39,690 nt of DNA from Pontibacillus yanchengensis Y32 (GCF_000770635.1 NZ_AVBF01000038.1:1-39690); one strand, 5' to 3'. Shown: positions 31,410-39,660, numbered from the stretch's first letter. Notes: generated from the sequence alone by a model not told the origin. Numbers and translations are program-made.

Positions 31410-32903
31410 CTATGCCTCCTGTCTCTCTGTGTACGATAATCCAATTCTCTTTATCTCCTGGATTACATAATCAATATCCTCAACCGTTGTAGTAGGGTTC
31501 AGTATGGTTAGCTTCAAGCATGATTGTTTGTCCACTTTTGTCCGTGCTACTACCGCTGTTCCAGTTCGTAGTAATTCATCTCGAACCCACGTATTGATGG
31601 CATCTTCTTGTCGTGGCGAATTGGGTTGAACAAACCGAAACACTACTGCATTGAGTTCAGGTTTATGAAGTAATTCAAAGTGAGAATCTGTTTCGATGTG
31701 AGATGCTGCCTGCTTGGCCACCTCGAGTGTCGTATCAATCATACGGCTGAATTCTTCCATACCCACTGCCTGAAGAGACATAAATAGTTTCAGTGCATCA
31801 AATCGTCTTGTTGTCTGAACGGATTTTCCGACTAGATTTGGTACACCTTCTACCTCATCTTCTTCCGGGTTTAAGTAATCCGCGTGTAATGTCATATGCG
31901 TGAACGAGGTTTGATTTTTGACTAAAAAGGCGCCACAGCTAATGGGTTGATAGAATTGTTTATGGAAATCTACGGTGATAGAGTCTGCTTGGTCGATGCC
32001 TTGTAATTTTGGTTTATGCTGCTCACTCATCTGCAAGGCGCCACCATAAGCAGCATCGACGTGAAACCATAGATTATAGTCCTGTGCTAAGTCCGCCATA
32101 GACGGAATTGGATCGATGCTCCCAAAGTCTGTCGTTCCAGCCGTTGCAAACAAAGCAAAGGGAATCAGCCCTTCCTCTGTAAGCTCCTCTACTTTCTGTT
32201 TAAGAGATGCTATCGATAGCTTATAGTCTTGATCTGTAGGGACAGTGATAACAGATTGCTCACCCAAACCAAGAAATGCTGCAGATTGTTTAACGGTAAA
32301 ATGGGCTTCTTCCGAACAAAGGATACGCAATTTATGACTCTCAGGATGAAGTCCTTTTTGTTGCGTATTCCAGTTCCACAATCGTTTACTCGCATGTTCC
32401 CTCGCTAGTAATAGCCCCATGTAATTGGATTGAGTACCTCCTGATGTAAAAACTCCATCACCATTCGGATAGCCAAACAAGTCGCATAACCACTTCACCA
32501 TTTCCTGTTCTACCACCGTAGCCGCTCCGCTTTGATCCCACGAATCCATTGATTGATTCATAGCTGAGATAAACACCTCTGCTGCAAGAGCCGGTATGAA
32601 AGGTGGACAATGTAAGTGAGCGATACAAGTCGGTTGATTCGGATTAAATGTATGACGTAGTATCGATTCACCTGTTTTCTGTAACAATGCGTCTCGGTCG
32701 ACTCCTTCATATGGAACAAGTGTAGAAAAGAGAGAATAGAATTGTTCTTTAGCTTGAGAAGGTGTGGTGCCAGAGAAACTAGCCGTTCCTCTGGTAAAAT
32801 AATGTTCAAGCGTCTTTATTGTTTGTTCCATATATTGTTGATAGGCTTCTATACTTTGATTGTTATTAGCTGCGAACCATTGTTCAAAGGGACGTGTAGT
32901 CAT
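31410..32903 (-). CDS. RhbB-like L-2,4-diaminobutyrate decarboxylase (PLP)
   Basis: This 497-residue group-II PLP decarboxylase has HVDAAYGGAL (Asp for the PLP ring) and VDFHKQFYQPISCGAFLV with the Schiff-base Lys. The segment FTSGGTQSNYMGLLLAREHA binds the cofactor phosphate. In siderophore clusters this family turns L-2,4-diaminobutyrate into 1,3-diaminopropane. A close alternative is a lysine or tyrosine/glutamate-type decarboxylase, but the paired aminotransferase strongly favours diaminobutyrate. A GGGATG-type site precedes the ATG. Confidence 0.92.
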   Translation of the reverse strand: MTTRPFEQWFAANNNQSIEAYQQYMEQTIKTLEHYFTRGTASFSGTTPSQAKEQFYSLFSTLVPYEGVDRDALLQKTGESILRHTFNPNQPTCIAHLHCPPFIPALAAEVFISAMNQSMDSWDQSGAATVVEQEMVKWLCDLFGYPNGDGVFTSGGTQSNYMGLLLAREHASKRLWNWNTQQKGLHPESHKLRILCSEEAHFTVKQSAAFLGLGEQSVITVPTDQDYKLSIASLKQKVEELTEEGLIPFALFATAGTTDFGSIDPIPSMADLAQDYNLWFHVDAAYGGALQMSEQHKPKLQGIDQADSITVDFHKQFYQPISCGAFLVKNQTSFTHMTLHADYLNPEEDEVEGVPNLVGKSVQTTRRFDALKLFMSLQAVGMEEFSRMIDTTLEVAKQAASHIETDSHFELLHKPELNAVVFRFVQPNSPRQEDAINTWVRDELLRTGTAVVARTKVDKQSCLKLTILNPTTTVEDIDYVIQEIKRIGLSYTERQEA

Positions 32904-32917
32904 AACGCATCCCTGCC

Positions 32918-34267
32918 TTAAGCCATTTGAGCTGTTAGCGATTGTTCAGCAGCTCTAACAGCTTCATGAAAAATGTTACTAATTTCGTTTACTTGTTCTT
33001 CTGTAATAATGAGAGGTGGCAAGAAACGAATCACACTGCCAAAGCGTCCCCCAAGCTCTAAAATTAGGCCTCTATTAAAGCATTCTTTTTGAATTTGTTT
33101 CGCAAGATCTGGGTGTTCTGGATAGCTTCCAAGAGTATCCGCTTCCTGTTGCATATTCACTACTTCGACGCCAATCATAAGTCCACGACCGCGTACATCT
33201 CCGATACTGCTTGTTTCAGCTTGGGTTTGTTTTAAGCGATTCATGAGCTGAGCACCCATGTTCTCAGCATGCTCTTCCAAGTTGTTTTCTTTTACATATC
33301 TAATAGTGGCAGTCCCTGCAGCGATAGCCATTTGATTTCCTCGGAAAGTGCCAGAGTGTGCACCAGGACCCCACTTATCCAGCTTTTCATCGTGAATGAC
33401 AACTGATAGTGGTAACGTACCTCCGATAGCTTTTGATAAGACCAATACATCTGGTGTAATGCCAGCATGTTCAAAGGCAAACATTTTACCCGTACGTCCT
33501 ATACCAGTTTGCACTTCATCTAATATGAGAGGGATATCCTGTTCTTTTGTAATCCTTCTCATTTCTTGCACCCATTCAATTGGAGCCGGCACAGCACCAC
33601 CTTCTCCTTGAACCATTTCCATTACCATCCCGGCAGGTTTAACGATACCTCCTTCTGGATTGGTAATAGCTCGTTCAATATACGTACTGCTAACCTTTGA
33701 ACCAAGATCTCCTCCTAATCCAAACGGACAACGATATGAATATGGATAAGGCATAAATTGAACATCAGGCATGAGATTTGGTACTTGTTGTTTAGGACCG
33801 ATGTTGCCCATCATGCTTAATGCTCCATTTGTCATTCCGTGATATCCACCTTGAAACGACAGCATACCACCTCGGCCAGTAGCCGTTTTGACAAGTTTAA
33901 GAGCTGCTTCGATAGCATCGGAGCCAGTTGGACCACAAAATTGAATTTTAGCCCGTTTCGCAAACTCCTCTGGCAAACTATCAAAAATCTCACTCACGAA
34001 TTCTTCCTTCATCGGTGTAGTGATGTCTAATGTATGTAAAGGTCGTTTATTATGAACGATCTCCTCGATTGCTTCAATTACAACGGGATGATTATGCCCT
34101 AAAGCCAATGTTCCTGCGCCTGCTAGGCAATCGTAATACGTATTCCCCTCGACATCCGTGACATAGATCCCCTCTGCCTTATCAATGGCAATAGGAATTC
34201 TGCGCGGATAAGAACGTGCGTTAGATTCTCGTTGATTTTGTGTGTCTAAATATGTTGTATTGTTCAT
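32918..34267 (-). CDS. RhbA-like diaminobutyrate-2-oxoglutarate aminotransferase
   Basis: This 449-residue class-III aminotransferase has FCGPTGSDAIEAALKL, LDEVQTGIGRTGKMFAFEH, and VLSKAIGGTLPLS with the PLP Lys. Such enzymes make L-2,4-diaminobutyrate from aspartate semialdehyde and glutamate. The ATG at 34267 is chosen because AAAGGTGG lies about 10 bases upstream. It is the first gene of the A-F unit, with its own Fur-like site overlapping a promoter-like sequence. It is distinct from EctB of ectoine synthesis by its decarboxylase partner, though the two families are close. Confidence 0.93.
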   Translation of the reverse strand: MNNTTYLDTQNQRESNARSYPRRIPIAIDKAEGIYVTDVEGNTYYDCLAGAGTLALGHNHPVVIEAIEEIVHNKRPLHTLDITTPMKEEFVSEIFDSLPEEFAKRAKIQFCGPTGSDAIEAALKLVKTATGRGGMLSFQGGYHGMTNGALSMMGNIGPKQQVPNLMPDVQFMPYPYSYRCPFGLGGDLGSKVSSTYIERAITNPEGGIVKPAGMVMEMVQGEGGAVPAPIEWVQEMRRITKEQDIPLILDEVQTGIGRTGKMFAFEHAGITPDVLVLSKAIGGTLPLSVVIHDEKLDKWGPGAHSGTFRGNQMAIAAGTATIRYVKENNLEEHAENMGAQLMNRLKQTQAETSSIGDVRGRGLMIGVEVVNMQQEADTLGSYPEHPDLAKQIQKECFNRGLILELGGRFGSVIRFLPPLIITEEQVNEISNIFHEAVRAAEQSLTAQMA

Positions 34268-34284
34268 TTTTATTCGTACCACCT

Positions 34285-34313
34285 TTTATACTGATATTGA
34301 TATTCATTCTCAA
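34285..34313 (-). promoter_or_regulatory. Fur box and possible promoter of the A-F siderophore unit
   Basis: TGATATT C ATTCTCA (34298-34312 on plus) matches 12 of 14 positions of the 7-1-7 Fur consensus. On the minus strand TTGAGA, 17 bases and TATAAA form a promoter-like pair overlapping it. If used, the start site would fall only about 11 bases before the ATG and inside the ribosome site, so the exact promoter is uncertain. Confidence 0.65.
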
Positions 34314-34316
34314 TAA

Positions 34317-34357
34317 AAGAGGCTATACGACTCCACTTACTCATGTATATGCCTCTT
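34317..34357 (-). terminator. Probable terminator after the esterase gene
   Basis: On the minus strand AAGAGGCATATAC and GTATAGCCTCTT form a stem with one bulge, then TTATT. The first arm lies inside the last codons of the esterase gene, and the stop codon is in the loop. It separates the acetyltransferase-esterase pair from the A-F unit. The T-tract is short, so it may be leaky. Confidence 0.6.
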
Positions 34358-35275
34358 CATAGTCGCAAGGATTTCATCCACTGCGTCTTTTGCTATACTT
34401 ACTTCACCTATCATATTAATAAAGCTATGGACTAGTTTTTCATAATAAAGTTGAGTTACATCTACCCCAAAATGCTGTAGCTTTTCACCATAAGATTGCC
34501 CTTCACTTCGCAACGGGTCATACTCGACTGTAACGAGTAGGGTTTGTGGCAAATTACTCGCATCCTCTATTCTTAACGGAGAGGCTAGTGGCTGTTTTCC
34601 TTGAGAAGGGTGTTGGAGATAGTGATTCCAAAACCACTTCATCTTTTCCGTTGTAAGATTAAACGTATACCCTTCCTTATAGGAGGGAGTATCAAAAGCA
34701 TAATCTGTAACCGGTGTGATTAACAGTTGGTGTTGCAAGGAAGGTCCATGACTATCCCTTAATTGAATAGCGACTGCAGCTGCAATATTTGCACCCGAGG
34801 ATTCTCCCCCAATACTAACCCTTTCCGGCTCTCCATTTAGTTGGATAGCGTTGGCCTTAGCCCAATATACTACATCAACAGCATCTTCTATAGCAGCTGG
34901 GAATTTATGTTCAGGAGCTAACCGATGCCCCACTGAAATAACGATACATTGGACCCTGTTACTCATGTACTTACAAAAAGAATCTACACTATCTAAACTC
35001 CCAAATACCCAGCCACCGCCATGCATAAAGATGTGAACAGGTAGATTTTGACCTAACGCAGGCCTATAAATTCGGATCGGAACATGGCCTACAAACTCCT
35101 CTGTTACTTCCACTCCATCTACTTCTATAGGCGTAAAAAACGTTCTCGCTTCTTCAAAATAGTACCGTGACATTTCTGCTGTAAGTTGATCTAAGGGTGG
35201 ATGCTTTAAAGCAGTCATTCGCTCCCCTATACGATTAAGTAAAGCCCGTGTTTCTCTATCTAATTCATGTGTCAT
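34337..35275 (-). CDS. HSL-family alpha/beta hydrolase (esterase)
   Basis: This 312-residue hydrolase is of the hormone-sensitive-lipase group: oxyanion motif HGGGWVFGS near residue 85, nucleophile elbow GGESSGANIA (the family usually has GDSAG), Asp in EYDPLRSEG, and His in LVHSFINM. All catalytic residues are visible. Its ATG lies inside the end of the acetyltransferase gene (11-base overlap), with AAAGGTGAG ahead. The final citrate-hydroxamate product has amide and not ester links, so the substrate is not obvious. It might trim acyl groups, act on acyl-CoA-like or ester intermediates, or serve an altered siderophore. Confidence 0.85.
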   Translation of the reverse strand: MTHELDRETRALLNRIGERMTALKHPPLDQLTAEMSRYYFEEARTFFTPIEVDGVEVTEEFVGHVPIRIYRPALGQNLPVHIFMHGGGWVFGSLDSVDSFCKYMSNRVQCIVISVGHRLAPEHKFPAAIEDAVDVVYWAKANAIQLNGEPERVSIGGESSGANIAAAVAIQLRDSHGPSLQHQLLITPVTDYAFDTPSYKEGYTFNLTTEKMKWFWNHYLQHPSQGKQPLASPLRIEDASNLPQTLLVTVEYDPLRSEGQSYGEKLQHFGVDVTQLYYEKLVHSFINMIGEVSIAKDAVDEILATMKRHIHE

Positions 35276-35933
35276 TGACGCTCACCTTTTCTCCACATAA
35301 CCTTTCCCACTCTTGTTCAGGAGACGATGGCAAGGACCATGTTGCTTGTATTGGACTATTTTCAAGAATGGTGTACACTTCTTCCCGTTTCCCAATCATA
35401 AGGTTTGCTCGTTTCGTTGGTAGTTCAAGGATTCCGAAATCACGTGCCCCCATCCTTTTCAAAATAGGAATCACTATTCGATTTCGATAATCAGGTTCAC
35501 CTACGATTCGTTCAGCGCCAAATTTCTCAAAAATGTAATAGGACATGGCTCGTACTAGAGAAAAACCATGGTGTTTCGTTAAATAGTCCCTAGGTCCAAC
35601 CAGCAGATGCATACCAATATCCCCTTCCTGATACGAGTAGTATGAATGAATTGAATCATGGGGTACGGAATACGTAATCAAATAACAAACAGGCTTCCCA
35701 TCCATAAAACCTATAAATACTCGCTTCCGTTGAGCATGCACAGAATCTTTCACAAACTGCTTGAAATCCTCATATGGTAGATTTAATTTCCAAAAGGGAT
35801 AGATATGCTTTTGATGCATCCAATCGAATAATGTATCCAAATCCTTGTCATACTCTGCCGGACGAAACGAAATGGTTTGCTGTATATCTGAATCATAAAT
35901 ACGACATTCATGATGTCTTTGGTTTTCTGTCAT
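35265..35933 (-). CDS. Second IucB/RhbD-like acyltransferase
   Basis: This GNAT protein of 222 residues is related to the enzyme at 29025-29609. Shared marks are ISFRPAEYDKDLDTLFDW, HLLVGPRDYLTK, GEPDYRNRIVIPILKRMGA, and LMIGKREEVY. It has a longer C-terminal tail (SLPSSPEQEWERLCG). Its place just behind two Fur boxes ties it to iron supply. It may acylate the second hydroxylamine arm, perhaps with a different acyl group, or be a duplicate. The ATG at 35933 has GGAGG 10 bases ahead; a TTG six bases upstream is less likely. It overlaps the esterase gene. Confidence 0.88.
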   Translation of the reverse strand: MTENQRHHECRIYDSDIQQTISFRPAEYDKDLDTLFDWMHQKHIYPFWKLNLPYEDFKQFVKDSVHAQRKRVFIGFMDGKPVCYLITYSVPHDSIHSYYSYQEGDIGMHLLVGPRDYLTKHHGFSLVRAMSYYIFEKFGAERIVGEPDYRNRIVIPILKRMGARDFGILELPTKRANLMIGKREEVYTILENSPIQATWSLPSSPEQEWERLCGEKVSVNDT

Positions 35934-35963
35934 TTCCAAAATACCTCCCTACGCGCAAATAAT

Positions 35964-36026
35964 TGATAATGATTATCATTACCAAATCAATATCTTCAGA
36001 ATAATGTAAATGATAATCAATGTCAA
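35964..36026 (-). promoter_or_regulatory. Fur-regulated promoter with two Fur boxes
   Basis: On the minus strand TTGACA (36026-36021), 17 bases and TATTCT (36003-35998) form a near-consensus promoter. A perfect 7-1-7 Fur box, TGATAAT G ATTATCA, lies at 35964-35978, just after the expected start of transcription. A weaker one, TGATAAT C AATGTCA at 36011-36025 (12 of 14), covers the -35 box and spacer. Binding of Fur with iron would block the acetyltransferase-esterase unit. Confidence 0.88.
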
Positions 36027-36201
36027 TTAGGTATCTGCCAGTTGGTTATTAAGAACTATCATCTAATTTTCAAACCCTCTTGCACCCTCAAACCTTCGCA
36101 ATCCCTTTTTTATAATGAAAACAGGCAAGTATCCATAAAATTAAATGGTATTTTTATCCAATAAAATAAGTGTAAGGATTCATGAAGGTTAAGAACATAA
36201 G

Positions 36202-36411
36202 AAAAGCGCAGGCGCCCGGGTAGCGACGTATATGCTGCGGCCCACAGGACGTGGGTTGGTTCGATGTTGCTACGTGACGTAGCGCCCTTAATCGAACTTC
36301 CCCTGCCCCCGTAGGAGATAAAGGCAACACGAAGAACGAAGTGATTCGATGTTAACTTATCGTACGGAGGCGAGGGAAGCATACTAGTCGCTGGGCGCTG
36401 GAGCTAGACAT
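36202..36411 (+). repeat. GCGCAAGCGCC...GGCGCTGGAGCTGGAC element, long variant
   Basis: It begins AAAAGCGCAGGCGCC and ends GGCGCTGGAGCTAGAC. It has an extra inner segment around 36245-36300 (GGTTCGATGTTGCTACGTGA) not seen in the other copies; the rest matches the inverse of 24723-24871. The surrounding 36027-36526 has no gene; outside this repeat I see nothing recognisable. Confidence 0.8.
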
Positions 36412-36526
36412 GTATGCGCCAGAAATTTATACTTTCTTTACTTGTGAAAAAGATGGTCCTCATCGTGTGGTGAAAAGAAATACGAGGCACTGTACACCAT
36501 ACCTGTGGCTTTAGCGTATACCATAG

Positions 36527-36558
36527 AAAAAGCCAGCTGATATGCTCAGCTGGCTTTT
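36527..36558 (-). terminator. Terminator of the ABC exporter/TetR operon
   Basis: AAAAGCCAGCTGA, loop TATGC, TCAGCTGGCTTTT form a perfect 13-bp stem with T-run. It follows the TetR gene on the minus strand. Confidence 0.9.
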
Positions 36559-36566
36559 CAATTTAA

Positions 36567-37226
36567 TTATGATTGTGTCTCCAATCCATGCAGGATAAAC
36601 GAGATAGTCCGCTCAATTTCCTGTTCATCATCCCAAGGATAGTCTGGCATGATAATAAACCGTGTCACTAAAAACCCTACGATCGTCGTTATCGTTAAAC
36701 GAATTACCGTTTCGGTTGGATAATCTTCAATCTGGCCTTTTTCTTTAAAATGATCGACTACTTCTCTAAAACGTGGTAACACATTCTCAGAGAATATCTC
36801 TTTATATTTCTCTTGCATCTCATGCTGAAAGGCCATTTCTTGCAATACAATTTTTAATAAAGGAATGTTCTCCTTCGCAAATTCAAATCGATTATGAATC
36901 AATTTTCTAAGAAGTTCATCGTATCCGCTATACTGATCGTTAAATACATGTTTCACGAAATGCTGGGCAAAGAAAGGAGCAGCAAACTTTGTAATCATAG
37001 GTACCGCTATGGAATAAAGTAAATCTTTCTTTGTTTTATAATGTCTGAAAATCGTACCTTCTGCAACACCTGCACGCTTTGCTATTTCACTGGTGGAGGT
37101 AGATGCGTAGCCCTTCTCGGCAAACATCTCTACAGCGGCTTGGAGAATTTTACGTTGCTTTGGGGTAAGCTGATCGTCGTTATCCTCGTTTAGGAGCATC
37201 TCCTGAATTATATCGTCCTCACTCAT
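36567..37226 (-). CDS. TetR family transcriptional regulator
   Basis: This 219-residue regulator has an N-terminal TetR helix-turn-helix (residues about 23-70: KILQAAVEMFAEKGYASTSTSEIAKRAGVAEGTIFRHYKTKKDLL). The C-terminal ligand domain is all-helical and variable. It is the last gene of an operon with an ABC-2 exporter, so it probably represses that operon until an exported compound binds. The matching operators are the two inverted sites at 39020-39086. The ATG has GGGGGA upstream. Confidence 0.9.
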   Translation of the reverse strand: MSEDDIIQEMLLNEDNDDQLTPKQRKILQAAVEMFAEKGYASTSTSEIAKRAGVAEGTIFRHYKTKKDLLYSIAVPMITKFAAPFFAQHFVKHVFNDQYSGYDELLRKLIHNRFEFAKENIPLLKIVLQEMAFQHEMQEKYKEIFSENVLPRFREVVDHFKEKGQIEDYPTETVIRLTITTIVGFLVTRFIIMPDYPWDDEQEIERTISFILHGLETQS

Positions 37227-37257
37227 GGCTAGTCCCCCTTATGGTTCATACCATTCA

Positions 37258-38283
37258 TTATAGCTTGCGATGCTTCTTCAACGCTACTATATTCAGTACA
37301 TAAAACAAAATCGCAAAGCCAATTAATATATAGACATCCGTCTGAAAATGTTCAAATCCTTTTCCTCTTATCATAATGTCCCTTAATGCATCGGCTCCAT
37401 ACGTTAATGGCATTATTTGGCCAATCCCACGCAACCATGGAGCCATGGTCTCGAGGCTAAATAACCCTGAAAAGAACACCTGAGGTACAATGACTAGTGG
37501 AATGAATTGAATCATCTGAAACTCATTACTAGCGTATGCTGATAGTAATGTACCAAGCGTTAACGCGGTCATTGCTAATAGAAACGTAATCAATAAAACA
37601 TACCAAAACGAACCTTCCATCCACATGCCTAATACATAGATAGAATAGGCGGCTATAATCAAGGATTGGAGCAACGTGAAGATGCCAAATCCAAGTACAT
37701 AACCAGAAACGATTTCACTTCTCTTTAAAGGAGTAGACAATAAACGTTCCAGTGTCCCTTGCGTTCTTTCTCGTAGAAACGATACACCACCAATAATGAA
37801 CACAAAGAAGAATACAAAAAACCCAATTAATACTGGTCCTACATTATCAAATAACCCCAAGTCTTCAGAACCATGTAAATAGGAGAAGGAGAGATCCATT
37901 TGATTTGATGGAGGTGACAGTGTTTTCATCGCATTTTGTAGTGTCATTTTGACTGCTTGATTCGTGGAAGGATCACTACCTTCAAGCGTAATCGACAACT
38001 TCTGTTGATCCATAGACAACATGGCATCTAATTCCACATCCTCTAAAGCTTCCATTGCCTCTTCTTCTGACATCTCTTCTACAGATGCATCTTGCTCTTC
38101 TAATGCATCTACAAAAGGTTGTGGTACATCAACAACGGCGATGCTAGGTTCATATCGATCTCCCTCAAACACTAACCACATTAGCGTAAGAACCAATAAT
38201 GGAGCCATAATCATAAGAGCTAACGAACGCTTATCCCGCTTAAATTGTCTTAATATCCGAATAATGAGTGCTTGAATATTCAT
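37258..38283 (-). CDS. ABC-2 type exporter permease
   Basis: This 341-residue permease has one N-terminal helix (residues about 20-40), an outer domain of about 120 residues rich in Glu and Asp (EEQDASVEEMSEEEAMEALEDV), and five C-terminal helices from about 160. It contains RERTQGTLERLLSTPLKRSEIVSGYVLG, the cytosolic motif of DrrB/YhhJ-type ABC-2 permeases. It works with the adjacent ATPase to export drugs, lipids or a metabolite. It overlaps the ATPase gene by four bases. Confidence 0.9.
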   Translation of the reverse strand: MNIQALIIRILRQFKRDKRSLALMIMAPLLVLTLMWLVFEGDRYEPSIAVVDVPQPFVDALEEQDASVEEMSEEEAMEALEDVELDAMLSMDQQKLSITLEGSDPSTNQAVKMTLQNAMKTLSPPSNQMDLSFSYLHGSEDLGLFDNVGPVLIGFFVFFFVFIIGGVSFLRERTQGTLERLLSTPLKRSEIVSGYVLGFGIFTLLQSLIIAAYSIYVLGMWMEGSFWYVLLITFLLAMTALTLGTLLSAYASNEFQMIQFIPLVIVPQVFFSGLFSLETMAPWLRGIGQIMPLTYGADALRDIMIRGKGFEHFQTDVYILIGFAILFYVLNIVALKKHRKL

Positions 38284-39002
38284 TCTCGCTCACCGCCATA
38301 TACTAGAAATGCGCCTTCAATCGTTTCTGAATTTGTTTGTTCACGAAGTTGTTGCGGTGTTCCGGTTGCAATTAAATATCCATCTCGCATCATAGCAAGC
38401 CGGTCACATTTCTCTGCTTCATCCATGACATGAGTGGTGACGATTATGGTTGTTCCTTTTTTCTGTAGAGATTTAAGTTCATCCCATATGGACTGTCTTA
38501 GCATAGGGTCAATACCTACAGTTGGCTCATCAAGAATGAGAACATCCGGCTCATGAAGAAGAGCAATAGCTAAGCTAAGTCTTCGCTTCATACCTCCAGA
38601 ATACTTATGAACGGGTTTATCCATATGATCTATCAGCCCCACCACGTCCATAACTGCTTTCATACGTTCCTTTCGTTCCTTCGGCTTTAACTCATACACA
38701 GCACCGAAAAAATCGAGATTTTCTCGTGCTGAAAGTTCACTATACAATGCATCGGACTGGGCCATGTATCCAATCACTTTCATTTGTTCTAAGGAAGGCA
38801 TCTGTACCCCCTTCACCCACGCTTCTCCTTGGTCCACTTCTAAAATACCTACCATTACCTTAACTAAGGTTGTTTTCCCGGCCCCCGAAGGACCAAGTAG
38901 TCCAAAAATTTCACCCTTAGGAATCGATAAATGGATATCCTTTAATACTGTTTCCTCACCAAATGCATGCGCTACATTTTCAACTCGAACCATGCTTTCC
39001 AT
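38280..39002 (-). CDS. ABC exporter ATP-binding protein (DrrA-like)
   Basis: This 240-residue ABC ATPase has Walker A GPSGAGKT (37-44), Q-loop GYMAQSDALYSELSARENL, signature KYSGGMKRRLSLA, Walker B VLILDEPTVGIDP and H-loop VTTHVMDEAEKCD. That set is typical of DrrA/CcmA-type exporters with ABC-2 permeases. GGTGGAGGTG precedes the ATG. It is the first gene of the exporter/TetR operon, behind a promoter framed by two TetR-like operators. Confidence 0.92.
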   Translation of the reverse strand: MESMVRVENVAHAFGEETVLKDIHLSIPKGEIFGLLGPSGAGKTTLVKVMVGILEVDQGEAWVKGVQMPSLEQMKVIGYMAQSDALYSELSARENLDFFGAVYELKPKERKERMKAVMDVVGLIDHMDKPVHKYSGGMKRRLSLAIALLHEPDVLILDEPTVGIDPMLRQSIWDELKSLQKKGTTIIVTTHVMDEAEKCDRLAMMRDGYLIATGTPQQLREQTNSETIEGAFLVYGGERE

Positions 39003-39019
39003 TCTAACACCTCCACCTT

Positions 39020-39086
39020 AAGTGAGTGATTACTCACTTTTATAGTAACACATCCCATCCAAATGTAAAGTGAGTAATCACTCACG
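39020..39086 (-). promoter_or_regulatory. Exporter promoter flanked by two identical inverted operators
   Basis: GTGAGTGATTACTCAC (39022-39037) recurs as its exact reverse complement at 39070-39085, 48 bases away. Between them, on the minus strand, TTTACA (39068-39063) and ACTATA or TACTAT about 16-17 bases on form a promoter. The near-palindromic 16-mers with TGAGT/ACTCA arms look like TetR-family operators, so the linked regulator may bind both and block or loop the promoter. Confidence 0.8.
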
Positions 39087-39152
39087 TTTCGTTATATTGT
39101 TTTGCTCATTCTTTATGTGGGAATATAAGGAAATAAGAGAGAGGGGTTTACC

Positions 39153-39497
39153 ATGCGTTTAACGATGCTTTTTGCCTTGTGTTTATTAATCATACCTATT
39201 ATTACGTTCTTTATCGGATATAGATGGCGAAAGCCTGACAACAAAAGGGTCCCAAAAGTATTAGCCGCTGCATGTTGTGTAGAAATCATTTGGCTTGTTA
39301 TGTACGTTAGTTCCAGTATGACAACCTTAAGTACAAGCGCCATACATCTCATACTTGGAGTAATCGTTCCCATCATTGGATTCTTCCTTGCCATAAAAGA
39401 AATCCGCCGCCACCCCATTTTTTCAGCCCTTGGGGTATTTATTAGCATGCTTGTTGGAGAACTTGCTTTTTTTGTAGTACTCATCTCGGCGATGTGA
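39153..39497 (+). CDS. Small four-helix membrane protein of unknown function
   Basis: This 114-residue protein has four predicted membrane helices, with short basic loops (YRWRKPDNKRVPK and KEIRRHP) that set the ends inside. I do not recognise the family. GAGAGGGG lies about 9 bases ahead of the ATG. It is divergent from the ABC exporter, and one of the TetR-like operators is about 70 bases upstream, so co-regulation is possible. Start and stop are well defined. Confidence 0.7.
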   Translation: MRLTMLFALCLLIIPIITFFIGYRWRKPDNKRVPKVLAAACCVEIIWLVMYVSSSMTTLSTSAIHLILGVIVPIIGFFLAIKEIRRHPIFSALGVFISMLVGELAFFVVLISAM

Positions 39498-39502
39498 AGA
39501 CA

Positions 39503-39660
39503 AAAGCGGAAGCGACTGCTTAGCGACGTTCAATCTGCTTGATGGGGTGCTTTTATATAAGGCTGTGTTAAAGTTTGGTGTTGATATAATTGAAATAGTA
39601 TTATGTTCTTCTATATGAGTACCATTATGTTGAAGACTTGTATTCGAGATATATTAAGGG
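39503..39660 (+). repeat. Cluster of dispersed-repeat fragments at the window end
   Basis: AAAGCGGAAGCGACTGCTTAGCGACGTT (39505-39531) is a diverged left end of the GCGCAAGCGCC family. GGCTGTGTTAAAGTTTGGTG (39561-39580) recurs at 25449 and inverted at 30-51. TTATGTTGAAGACTTG plus TATTCGAGATATATT (39627-39657) recurs near 3207 and 20737. No gene starts before the window ends. Confidence 0.7.

Noticed and set aside
32918-34267. EctB (ectoine synthesis) aminotransferase
   Set aside because: No EctA or EctC genes follow; the neighbours are a decarboxylase and siderophore synthetases, so the siderophore role is preferred.
36110-36382. A 90-residue minus-strand frame upstream of the TetR gene
   Set aside because: It overlaps the dispersed GCGCAAGCGCC element and has no ribosome site.
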